NCBI GenBank assembly: GCA_963575745.1
Contig: CAUYUJ010015695.1
Location: forward strand, 1 to 64,000
DNA from: Prorocentrum cordatum
Lineage: Eukaryota > Sar > Dinophyceae > Prorocentrales > Prorocentraceae
DNA: 64,000 bases
Direction: 5' to 3'
Shown here piece by piece: positions 24,725-35,464 of the stretch; the stretch's first letter is position 1, and each line of letters opens with the position of its first letter. A program made the translations under genes and the position numbers. Under the pieces are notes generated by a model. It ran no database searches and was not told the origin of the DNA. It saw only the letters and a program-made list of their open reading frames with translations.

Positions 24725-25598
24725 CTGGTGCTGCTGCTGATGATGATGATGATGAGGATGGGGAGTGTGAGGAGGGGGGGGAAGATGGAACGGAATAAGA
24801 AGATGTTGACACATAGGAGGTTGGAGGGGCAGAAAGGGAAAGAAACGACCGAGGAGGGAACCACATGATGTAGTGCATAAGGGGGCAGCACGTGAAGGAG
24901 GAGTAAGACCCGATGGGCGACGAGGAAGAGATGGAAAAAAGGGTGTTCGATCAAACGCCGTTCCCGCTCTCCTGCTCCTCATCCTCCTTCCTTATCCCCC
25001 TCATCCTCCTCCTGATCATCCTCCCGATGCCCATCGCCACGTCGCATTCTCTTCTCGGTGTCACCCGCAGAATCCGCAGAACATCCAGGCCAACAGCAGC
25101 ACGTATGCGGTGCAATCTGGAAGATCGAGCAACACGTTGTGCCAATATTTCGGCGAACGGATGTAGCTGACGGAACGGCGGGGGGCGGGGCGAGGGTTGC
25201 GGGATAATGAGAGATGGGAGTGGCGGTGGGCGGATGGCGGAGGACAGCAACATAAGTAGGTGAGGGTGGCGGGCGGATTGAGGAGGAAGCTGCTTACGCT
25301 CGGCAACAGCCGACATTATCTTGCAACCTTGGCACAACGCGTCACTGACCACGCAGGGCCACATCACAGTTTTCAACCTCACGCAGCCCCCACCGCCCAG
25401 GAGCCTAAACCATAAACGTCGGCATTTCGCTAAGTAAGGCCATCGATGGGCCAACGGTCAAAAACCACAGGGCCCAGGGACCATGCGCCCGAGACGACCC
25501 GAGCAGAAACAATGGCAAACGCGCGGAGGGGCGGTGGGAACCAACCCCATCTGCCTACGATCCGAGCAGAAACAGTGGCCAACACACTAGCGTTTCAT
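22769..25598 (-). other. Presumed large intron, rich in simple repeats
   Basis: Between the two parts of the transposase-like gene lie a CTC-rich tract (23190-23400), a G-rich purine tract (23560-23940), alternating CATG/CACA DNA (24100-24310), GGA repeats (24340-24680) and a (GAT)n tract (24690-24760). No other coding sequence is supportable; the long ORFs here are repeat translations. Confidence 0.45.
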
Positions 25599-27532
25599 TT
25601 ATCCAGCTGTGTCCTGGCAATGTGCGATGGGCGAGTCGACGGGGCTCGAGAGCTCCAAGAGGGACGCGCGCTCCCTGTTCTTCCCCAAGGCAACGTAGAG
25701 GCCGTGCTTGTCCACGACGCGGCCAACGACCACACAGACGCCGTGGATAGCGTGCACGCCGCCGTCCGTCAAGCGGGTGCATACTCGCTTGATCCGCAGC
25801 CTGTTCTTCGCCGCCATGTCCTCCCTGTTGGCGGACACGACGGCGGCCAGCTGCTCCTCGAGCGACTGGTGGAGCTTCAGATCATCATGCCAGTAGCGAA
25901 GAGCACGCTGGAATACTCGGGGCCCGACGGACACAGCTGCGATGCGCTTGATGTTCGGCACGACTTGCGCCCACCTGGACTCACAACAACTATCCCAACT
26001 CCGAGCGTCGATCCAAGTGATGTACGGCTGAGACATCTTCTTGATGGCTGATGCTTTGCTAGCGCAACACGGCCCCCCTACAGGAAGCCCCAGCCCCAAG
26101 TGCTCCTTCGAACCCTCGCACACGTAGCACCAGTGCGTGATCACCGAACCGAATATGTCATCACCCAAATTAACCTCGGTTTCAATGTCGATAGTGCTGC
26201 ACAATGCCTCCAAATCATGCAGCCTGGTGGTCTTGACGCGATCACCTTGTTTGGTCACAGTGTAAAACATGTCCTCGTCATCGCCAACGAGAGCTCTGAG
26301 CAAGTCCTGTGATCGAACATCGTAGTATTCGGGCCGCTTCTCACGACGTATGATGATCGCACCGCCGACGACGGCCTGGATGGCCGAAGACAACTCATCT
26401 AAATGCTTCTGGATTCTCATCAAACGGGTGAATGTGTGGATCGTGGCTGCAATTGTTTGAAATCGACAAGCCGCCCTTTCACTAATGCCCACCCATGGCT
26501 GTGGCACGGTTCGATGTGAGGCATCATGCGAGGAAATGCGTATCGGTACAACTTGCTCCAGACGTACCTGATCATCTTAATATTGGCGGATGCTCTGTCA
26601 GCTGCGAGCAAATACATAGCCACGTCGCAAGAGTCCATCAATTGCTTCATTTCGCTCAGGCGCTCCAGCGGCATCGGGAAGTCGATCAGAAACGCTTCAA
26701 GCAAATGGTCTGCCGTCTGGCCCAACAGGAACTTCGCGCGGCCGAACCAAGGTTCAACGCGCGAAAACACTGCGGCATAGCAATCGCCCTCGTACACATC
26801 AGAAAACATGAGACCAGACGACATCATCACCTGAATGGACGTGGCTGACTTGCTACACCGAGATCTGTCGTCAAACTTCTTGACCCTCAGCAGTCGTTGT
26901 GATGTCTCGTCCCACTCCGCGAACACGCCCTTGATTCGCAGGCTGCGTGGCGTTGCTGTCACGCCAGCCTTCGAAAAACAAATGTCGGTCATGCATTCCC
27001 GCTGGGCTGATAGAATCGCCTCTGTTACTACACCGATGGCTCTGCTTTGGGCGAACGCTTGCTGAGGGTTGCAACGCCGCGTCATCTGCGGTGCAAGTGC
27101 CAATCTGAACTGAACCTCTGCCTTGAGCTCAGGCGTCGCCAATCCCTGAGCAGCCTTGCTAGCAGCGTCACCGAGCAGTCTGGCAATCCCAGGGGTTGTC
27201 TGCAGCACGACGGCCATGACCGACCTCAGCGCGTGAGACTCTGACATGGCATTCTGCAATGCCTCCTCGGCGACTCGCGCGCGCTTGACTGCGCGCGCGT
27301 GCCTCAACTGCTGCTCCGAGGCACCAGCATGGCGCCGAAGAGGCACCACGGCGAGCAGCCCCTCGGTCTCGCGCTCCTCTGCGCCAAAAGCTGGATCGCA
27401 CCGCCGCCGCCGTATCCTGGGCTCCACCGCGGCGCCGCGGCCGCCGCTGTCTGGCGCCGCGGGCACGGGCCCCTCTCGGGCAACAACTGGGCCCGATAAG
27501 CCGAGCAACTCGGATAGCTCCCTCACTGCCAT
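25599..27532 (-). pseudogene. RNase-H-fold transposase-like protein, 5' part, frameshifted
   Basis: The likely start is the ATG at 27532 (MAVRELSELLG). A first frame runs to 26420 and a second from about 26507 to 25599; they join near 26450, where the first ends its sense at KGRLVDFKQ and the second continues at TIAATIHTFTRLMR, so one base is out of register. The key stretch is AADRASAN followed 24 residues later by CHSHG, a D-x-A-x-N then C-x-x-H arrangement like the second catalytic Asp and the C/D(2)H motif of hAT, MULE and related transposases. An SRW motif (CESRWAQVVPNIKRI) follows about 160 residues later, as in hAT. The first Asp and final Glu are not assignable by eye. An 8-bp target duplication around the unit agrees with hAT but does not prove it. 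Confidence 0.45.
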
Positions 27533-29281
27533 CACGCGGTTCCATGCCGCACCTGGGTTGCAACGGCCCGCCAAAATGGCGCAACCACTCAGCCAAAAGG
27601 CTAACCACAAACGTTGGAGGAGGTCGGAGGAGGAGGAGGGCGGCGGGCATGCAGGGAGTCGCGCACCCAAGGGCCCTCCAGGGGCCGATCGCGGGCGCAT
27701 GTGCGGAGCACCCTCGCGGCAACCTTGTGCGCTGTCAAGTTTTCCTGGGACGTCCGAGCCCCGACAGTGCCTCTAGTGCCCCCCAGTGGCCCAACAAAGA
27801 ATAATGAATGATGCACGTTTGACTTGTGAATGACGCATGGTGGTGCAGATGACGACGCGCGGTTGGGTTGCGCCGCGATGGCGCCAATCAGCTCTGGACT
27901 TCTTCACATTTTTACTCAGCTCAGTACTTATCCGCGAGCGTCGAGGCGCAAACCGAAACAAATGCATATGAAATTGATAGCCTCTGGCCGACCGCTCAAG
28001 CCGCGAGCGTCGATCGCAACATTGCGGCATTTACCTGGATGCAAACACAAAAAATGTTCGATGAGGCAGGCTTCCAACTTCGGGCCAGCCTTCCCAACGC
28101 GAGCCGTCAAAACAAGCATGATCAGCCATTTCTTGCTATGGCCTGGCATGTCCTCTGCTTCGTTTCCGCACCAACGGCGTGCTGGGTTCTGAGTGGCCCC
28201 TACATAAAAATGCTCGGTCCAACGGCAGCACGTCTCTGCCGCCCTGAGCTCTGATTGGGTCGGCATGTCCTGAAAAGGGACGTCGTGCTGCACTAGCGTG
28301 GCGAACACGGCGGCGTTGAATGAGATCCTCCCAGGCAACATGGCCTTGAATAGCAAAGCGCAAGGTCAGTTTGCCCTGCCCCCCCCGTTCGGAGCGGAGA
28401 TCATCGCCGCCCACCCCCACCCCCCCACCCCCTTGAGTGAGGACGCCCCCCCATCGCTCGCCACTCCCCCACCGCCTAAACGAATGGAAACGCGAAGCGT
28501 TCGATATCTAAGGTGGCCAAGCGCATGAAAGTGCAACGCACCAAAGGCAATATTGCGACCAACCAGGCTCAAGATGCACACTGGTGCCTTACAGGCGGCC
28601 TTACACGTGAACAAGGCACCCCCAAACGAATGCCCCCAATGCGGCGCCACGTGGATACGTCACACCCCAACGGCGCCAACCATACCATGTAGGAAACGAT
28701 TGCGTTCTAAAGCTACGAGCGCGCACTTGCTCGCAACGCCGCCTCCGACGCCCGCGAAGCGACGCGGCGCCGCAATGGGCCGCGCGCCTTCGTGGGCTCA
28801 CGCAGGGCTGGTGACGACCTACGCGCGCAGCGCAATACGCCGAGATCAGACACCTAATGAATCACGATGCGAACCCGAAGGCGACCAACGAATAACCCAA
28901 CATCGGCACCACGAACCCCACCCCCTCAACCGACATATGCAAGGCATGCCCCAACCCAGGGGACGCTCAGGAAACATGCGACGTCTTATAAAACTGCGTT
29001 TCGCACGAACTACCAATGCGTAGAAGTTGGCCCGACCAATCCAACTAACACCGCCCTCTCGTAACTCCGCAGACCGCCCCATCCTGCCCCGACCACGCGC
29101 GCGTTTCACTCCAACTGTGGCAGATGCTGCCTGAGACGACGATCACTTGTTCAAATGCAACGGGGGGGGGCCTCCTCCAGATCAGGGCAGCTCGCCTTGG
29201 CATCGTTTTGGGATGGGCTGGCGGGTGGGCGGGGGCGCGCGCAGCGCTGAGGATTTCAGAAAGCTCGCGTACAATGCCTAC
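27533..29281. other. Gene-free stretch upstream of the transposase-like gene
   Basis: No convincing coding sequence; frames are short. C-rich runs occur at 28380-28470. It may contain introns linking the exon at 29282-29896 to the transposase-like gene, but no splice pair is clear. Confidence 0.4.
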
Positions 29282-29896
29282 CTGATAATTCACGCGAGAA
29301 GCGAACGCCTCTCGTTCTGCTTCTAGGATCTGCAACCGCTGAGTGTCCTGGGAATCAGTGCCCGAGCTAGGAGCTGGCGAGGGCGACCGAGGCGGCGTTG
29401 GAACTGAAATTGGCACCTCGTATTGATGCAGACTTGCTGGAACCGTCTGATGCTCTGACCAATGAGGCGTGATCCGATCGTCTGAGCCAGAGGGCCAGTT
29501 CTCGCTGCTGAATGGGCGACTGGCTGGAGCAGGACGCGGAGAGTCCCGCTGCACACTGAGACGTGGACCTGCCGCCCGAACGTCCGAACCACACTGGCGC
29601 GGCTGAGCGATCGGGGACTGGACGTCCGAACCGAGCTTGCACAACTGAGCGCTCGAAGATAGGTCGCCCGAACCGCGCGGGCGCCACTGAACGCTCGGAG
29701 AGACAGTGCGAACGGGCGAGGGCGGCTGCACACGTGAACACTGTGGTTGCAGCTGGTCCAAGTTAGCAGGCAACGTCGGCGGCGGTGACGGCGCTGGTTC
29801 GCCATGTCCCTGGGAACCCGACGACGTTGGCAACGATTGGCTCCAACTAACATCATGGACATGCGCGGCGCGCCCCAACGAGTGACCAGAGCCCAA
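29282..29896 (-). CDS. Possible exon: Ser/Pro-rich protein segment ending in a short helix
   Basis: The minus-strand frame is Ser/Pro/Gln-rich and then turns helical (DTQRLQILEAEREAFASRV). It meets a strong donor, TATCAG|GTAGGC, with the exon ending at 29282. There is no in-frame ATG at its beginning, so the 5' boundary is open; 29896 is only the limit of the open frame. It lies upstream of, and in the same orientation as, the transposase-like gene, so it may be its 5' exon or a separate gene. 29897-30792 shows nothing else. Confidence 0.35.
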
Positions 29897-30792
29897 GGAC
29901 CCCCCGCGCGAATATCATGGAAATGGCGGGGCGCGGGGCGGGGTGGAGCGCCGCCGCGTATTTCCCCAGGCCGCACCCATAACCCAGGCACGGAGCGAGA
30001 ACGAGTGGCTGACCCACAACCCATGCACCGCGGTTGGCCGAATGGACGCAATCAACGCAATCAACGCAACGTGTGCAAACAAACGCCGCATGTGCTGTCT
30101 ATTCTACTGGGCGCTGGCCCTACGTCGGGGCGCGCCGCGCCTTATGGCGTCAGCCTGCTGACCCCCGACACTCGGGCCGGTACAACACGAGCCCTGCGAT
30201 TCGGAGCTCGGGGCGACCAACTCCTGGGGGACAGGAAAGACACGCGTCCTAGCTCTAAGATGGATCAAGACAGCATCGCAATGGATGCGATAGCTCCCAG
30301 AAGGACCAATATAGACTCGACCTGGGCAGGGACACACCCGACGAAGCCTAACATAACCCCCAAACCTCCAAGAAACTCCCCGAGCTGGCCCATAGTGGCC
30401 CCAATATGATCCCCATGCGGGCCACAGAGAGTTGCACCATGTGGGTTCCCGCGTCGGATCCTGCGTGAGCTCTTCAAGCACAGACGCGAAACTCCGCCGC
30501 CTCGCGCGCGACGTGCGCGACCGCGGGCGGCGCGGAGAGGGCGGGTCGGACGTCCGCCATAGCTCCGAAGCCAACCTCGACAGACGGGGGTCCCCCATGT
30601 CTCAAATGATTTGGGCCCTCACGGCACGGAATGGAACACAGGGCGGGCCACGGGATGGGCGGATAGTCACTCGCATTGGCAAAGTTGCGAAGCACGGAAT
30701 GGAAGGATAAGCACTTACATTGGACACATTGCGAGATTCGGGTAATATGCCAACAGGGGGGGGGGGCTTGGGGGCGCCATGCGAACGCGAGC

Positions 30793-31412
30793 TTGGAGTG
30801 TGCACGGGGCCAGCTCTTAGAACTGGCCTACAAACCCGAAACCCTACATGCACTACAGCACCTAACGTATTTGAACATGTTTTTTGTCATACATGATTTG
30901 GCATGGCTTGTGTACTGTGTGTTGAACAACGCACCCGTTAGCAATTATTTTTGTTACATGCGCATACAAGCCCGATTGATCACATAATTCTTAGAGCCGA
31001 TGGGGCAGAAAGTGGCCATGAAGTCGGAAACCGCATACGCGTTGGACATCGGAACGCATCAAATCGCATGAGGAGGCATCGGATATCGAAGCTCATCGGG
31101 CCACGTGGACCGACGCATGCGGCAAGCCCAGGGCGGCGGCAATCCAGAGAGGAGGGCTGGAAGGGGGAGAAGGGGAGAAAGAGAAGGAGGAGGAGGAGGA
31201 GGGGGGGAGAAGGAGGGGAACGATCAGGAGCAGGATGGGGGAGGCGGCGGGGGAGGAGGAGGGGGGGGAGGACGTGAATCTGACAAGGACAGAGGGTAAG
31301 GAAACCACGTGCTCGTGCGCGTCCACTCTTCAAGTTGGCGCCGTTGCCGCCCAGGCTGGGCGAACGAAAGTCGTGTCAACACCTCTGCGCAGTGACTATG
31401 GCTGCGGGATCG
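30793..31412 (+). repeat. Left-end block, copy 2 (direct repeat of 5166-5793)
   Basis: Starts TTGGAGTGTGCACGG and follows copy 1 through the (GGA)n tract (31185-31272) to about 31412. It is not flanked on its left by the ACTGGCGA duplication; the preceding eight bases are ACGCGAGC. With 31413-31622 it forms what looks like a complete 830-bp short element. Confidence 0.88.
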
Positions 31413-31622
31413 GAAATGCAGCGGGTCTGTGGGGCTGTGCAATGTAAACCGATGGCAAAACTAACACGTTTAAAAAAAATACAATTTTTGGAAACCGAAA
31501 TACGAAAATACCTTGCGACCCCCCCCCAAAAAAACAATGTAACGCTACGTTGCTGTTGATGGTGTAGCCCGTGTGAGCGGGTTTCTAGAGAGGCGTCTGA
31601 GCTGACCCCCCCGGCTCTCCAA
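31413..31622 (-). repeat. Right end of the TIR unit (inverted repeat at 31599-31622)
   Basis: About 210 bases unique in the window, containing A- and C-runs, ending in GGCTCTCCAA. The reverse complement of the end reads TTGGAGAGCC and matches the left terminus at 17 of 24 positions. ACTGGCGA follows at 31623-31630. Confidence 0.72.
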
Positions 31623-31630
31623 ACTGGCGA
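31623..31630. other. 8-bp target site duplication (right), ACTGGCGA
   Basis: Partner of 5158-5165. Copia coding resumes in the interrupted frame directly after it. Confidence 0.88.
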
Positions 31631-34238
31631 CATCGAGGATCAGGAGCGTTTCTGGACAAAAGGACGCGGAAAAGGCAAGAACGGAAGACCTCTTGCAGGA
31701 GCTCCCAGATGGCAACGACAACGCGACAGTCTCGGACATCACCCTCCTTGGTACACTGAGAGGCAGCACACCATCTCGGAGAATAGCCCATCTGCAGGTT
31801 CGTGGAGCTTGGTCTCAGATCGAGAAGAACCACGAGCATTGGATCAGCATCATGATGAACGACCTACAGGCAAGAAGGTGAGCTTCTCAGACTTGGCCAA
31901 GACATCGGACGACACCATCTCCAGCAGCAGCACGAGCAAAATCAAATCACCGGTTACTGGCCTCAGCTCTGCGCATCAACTTCCTGAGCGACCGGTACGT
32001 CCGACGATCGTGGATTCAGATCTGAATGATTCCCTGGGAAGCGAGAGGTCAGCCAGACTTGGAAAAGGATCTCTGTCAGAAGTTATTCAACCACGTATCA
32101 ACTTGTTCGCCGTCAATCTACACGCGCAGCCCCAGGATGAAAGTCAAACTCTCATGACTAGTGTACAAGGGGTACCTCGACTCGGACTCATCGTGGACCC
32201 AGGAGCTGCTAAAGGACTCGGAGGCACGGAGACGGTCAGAGAGATTTGCAGTCGGCTACTTTGGCCAAAAGGACAGAACCTCTCGCTGAAGCAGTCCTTC
32301 TCTAAGTTGTCTGGCATAGACGGCACTCCGAGCCCATCGCTCGGACTTGGCACCATTCCACTTAATCTAAAGGCACTGCCTCGAAGTTCATTCTCAATGG
32401 ATCTTCTGGGTGGATCTGGTTCCAGGTGCCCATGTCTGTTGCCGAACGAGTCCATCATCGAGCACGCCGGGTCCTTCTATGCCAACATCTTGCCCAACAA
32501 GGACGGAGTTCTGGTGATCAATCACCTGGGAGCCATGGGCAAGAAGGTTGCGCCGACCTCATTCTTAAGAATTCTGTACACGGACTCTGGACATTACTTG
32601 TTGCCGATTGACGATCCATCGGCCAACACAGGTGAAGAAGCTACGCTACTCCGCAATGCAGTAAAAGACTACATGGACTTCATTATGGACACGAACATGA
32701 CAGCGAAGCCCCACGTACGGACATCTCTATTGGTTCAGGATGGACAACTACCACCAGAAGCAGCTTTCCCGAGTACTGCCCGTGCGACGACGTCAGCTTC
32801 TCATGACGATGATGCAGTTTCATACAACAGTACCTCAGAAAGTAGAATACGACCGAGATTGCCAGGTGCATCATATCATGTTGAACAAAAACCACAACGA
32901 GAAGCACGAGGGTCGTCTCGGAATACAGAGAAGAACAACGGAACATCGACATCGACGAGATCGACATCAGCGAAGGCCACATCACAGTTCTTCAGACGTT
33001 GGGCATCGTTCTCAGGAGACAGATGGACTGGCAAGAATTTGTGGCCGGAATCATGCGATACAGAAGACATCAGCATTCTTGAGAAGAAGTACCTGGCTCT
33101 TCCCGAGGAATTCTATCAGTCAAATCAGTTGCCAGTCATCACGCCGAGCAATGCGAAGAACTGGATGACTCACATGTATGGTTTCAAGATTCATTTCCAA
33201 GAGCGTATGTCAGGTAGCGGAAGGATGTCATTGAGATGTTCACGTCTGGGACTTCTGGTGGCGTTTCCAGTTGACTACAGATATGGATGGAATCTGGCAG
33301 ATCCTCATCATCAGGCTATCCTATCTGAACTTCGTGAATCTTTTGGCATTGGCGTGACATGGTGGGCTCCCACATGCACTCCATGGTCACAGGCATCGAA
33401 GGGTGATGCTGTCAAACGCCAAGCAGAACGAGATGCACAACATCCCACCTTGCAGTGGTGTGTACTGGATATTCAGGCGGGTGAAGGTCGTGGTGAGCAC
33501 GCGGTTGTGGAGAATCCAGCCACAAGCGACATCTGGACCCGATCAGTTCTCACTAGCCTGATTGATAATGGACTTCGTCAGCACGTTGGAGATCACTGTG
33601 CATTCGGCGCAGTCAATGAGGATGGAGAACCTATCAGGAAGAGAACCAAGTACCTCAGCACCTTTAGCCTGCGAGGACTCTCTCGTCATTGCAGATGCAC
33701 GGTACCACATGGACAGCTTGTCGGACATTCAGCAGGAGTTCACCGGACAGCCAAGGCTGCAGTGTATCCAAAGATGCTATGTGATGCAGCCGGCAGAGAA
33801 ATTGTGAAGGTCATTGGTGTGAACTACACGGATGTTGACGAGATCTACTACAATACTCACAGGATCATGCATACGAACTCGGCTTTCTGGTCTTGTCCCA
33901 GATGCAAGCTGGGCAGCAAGACAGATGCACCCAACACTCGGATACAAGGACAGTGTAAGATGGCTGGCGCAAAGGCGCGAGACGCACCACAGCCAGCTGC
34001 CCCTGTTCTAGCTCCACCTCCTCACGACTCTGATGATGAGGCTGCAGCAATCGAGGCTGTGGAACCTCCAGATCCACAAGAGCCTGCTGTTGTACCTCTT
34101 CACGAAGTACCTCTCGAGCCAGAAAATGTGGCAGAGCCTGAACCATCAGCACCACCGGATGAGAAGACAGAAAAGACCGACATCATCAAGAAGGACCGCA
34201 ACACCCGAAGGCACCATCTGACCAGCCCGAACCAATGA
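31631..34238 (+). pseudogene. pol: copia pol part 1: aspartic-protease-like and DNA-methyltransferase-like domains
   Basis: Open from after the insertion to 34238. A protease-like motif LIVDPGAAKGLGG has its Asp at 32196-32198; the usual D-S/T-G is D-P-G. At about 33170-33810 a region has, in order, SGSGRMS (motif I-like), VDYRYGWNL, PTCTPWS (motif IV-like, Cys followed four residues later by Ser), VENP (ENV-like motif VI) and a C-terminal TAKAAVYPKMLC, matching the layout of cytosine-C5 methyltransferases. A small Cys pair CPRC with RIQGQC follows (about 33890-33960), then a Pro/Glu-rich linker. Cytosine methyltransferases in retrotransposons have been reported from dinoflagellates. The frame shifts near 34195. 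Activity cannot be judged here. Confidence 0.72.
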
Positions 34239-35464
34239 TTGCCAAGAAGGAGTGGTACCACGTGAAGCCGAGCTTCAACCTGTCCAAGTTGCTGGAACGA
34301 CTGTTGGAGGCATCTAAGAGCAAAGACAGAAAGGAATGCGTGCGATGTCTACTGGGTCTACACATCCGTTTCTGGCACGCATCAGTTCCAGATATGGCCA
34401 TTCTGCTGAAGCAGGGTGATTGCTGGAACACCTTCATTGCGAAGATCCTGGTTGTAATCCCGAAGGCTTGCAAGGATTGCCGAGATTTCCAGCCACCAGC
34501 AACTCAACCACAAGTCGGTATTACCATGGCAGTCTACTTCAATCATCGGATTCTGATGGATTTGTTCTTCCAATGGGATGAATACTACGTTCTCGTCATC
34601 GACGAGTTCAGCAAGTACAAGGTCGCGGACTTCTTGCACAACAGGACGGCAGAGGAGATTTTGAGTACCATTCTCCGTGGATGGATCAGACTCTTCGGAC
34701 CTCCGACTTGGCTCATTCTAGACCAAGAAGGCGGCATGGTCTCAGAGCTGGCATCACGCATGTGCGACAAGTTTCACATCAAACGACAATATGCCGGAAC
34801 CGATGATCACACCATGACAGGCCTAGTTGAGCGATGGATATCCTCGGTGAGATTGTGTTCGCTAAAATTGAAGAAGAGTTGCCAATCACAAGGTCTCATG
34901 GTAAAGAACTCGGATATCATCCAGGAGGCGGCAATGGTTTCTAACTCTCTGGTGTCTTGTGGAGGACAATATGCAAATCAAGTTGTCTTAGGATTCACGC
35001 CACGGGATTACTATGATATGGAAGCTACCACTCTGGACTCAGTTACTCCAGCTGGCGATGTATGCCCAGACCCGTTTGAATCAGCACTGAGGTTGAGAAT
35101 GCAGGCGAAGATAGCAATGGCCAAGAGCTTGGTGGAAGAGAGGATTGCGCGGTGCAACAAGACAAGACAACAGCAGACACCACCTGGACAACGACTCTAG
35201 CCTGGTGAGCCTGTTGACATCTATCGAGTGCCGGAGCGCAAAAATCAATCAGGATGGCGAGGACCAGCAGAACTTGTCAAGCTCTCTCAGGGCACTGGCA
35301 TTGTAGTCTGGAATGGCATTCCGTACATCCTGCCGACACGCCACATCAGAAGGCACACGATGAACGTTGAGAAGCTGAAACTGGGTGAAGGAGCACATCA
35401 CGTGTATGTGTTCAAAGACCTCAGAGGACAACGCTGCCCTCTAGAATCTTATGAACCTGAATGA
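34196..35464 (+). pseudogene. copia integrase, with internal stop
   Basis: An N-terminal HHCC-type zinc site is visible (LHIRFWH, then ACKDC). The DDE core has Asp in LMDLFF (34559-34561), Asp in LILDQEGG (34721-34723) and Glu in LVERWISS (34829-34831), the expected D-D-E order. After TPPGQRL an in-frame TAG (35198-35200) interrupts the protein; the same frame continues with IYRVPERKNQ and GWRGPAELV to 35464, the C-terminal DNA-binding part. Integrase inserts the cDNA into the genome. The stop suggests inactivity. No separate start is needed, since it is part of the polyprotein. Confidence 0.88.

Larger units (their letters stand above)
5166..31622. mobile_element. 26.5-kb TIR DNA-transposon-like unit nested in the copia element
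   Basis: The unit has a perfect 8-bp target duplication and imperfect terminal inverted repeats; 17 of the outer 24 positions match, beginning TTGGAG and including a shared CAGCTC. All supportable genes inside are on the minus strand, opposite to copia. The left 0.6 kb is repeated in direct orientation at 30793-31412, so 30793-31622 alone also looks like a complete 0.83-kb short element with both ends. An 8-bp duplication fits hAT, P and KDZ-type elements among others. Whether the whole 26.5 kb moved as one piece or grew around a short copy is unresolved. Confidence 0.7.

Noticed and set aside
28091-28104. ACGCGAGC at 28097 as a partner duplication for the inner left-end block (30785-30792)
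   Set aside because: The adjoining bases do not resemble the CTCCAA right terminus, and an 8-base match is expected by chance in 64 kb.
5166-31412. The two 0.6-kb direct repeats as LTRs of a 26-kb LTR retrotransposon
   Set aside because: The right copy stops 210 bases before the outer end, the 8-bp target duplication and inverted termini mark the outer ends instead, and no RT or integrase lies between them.
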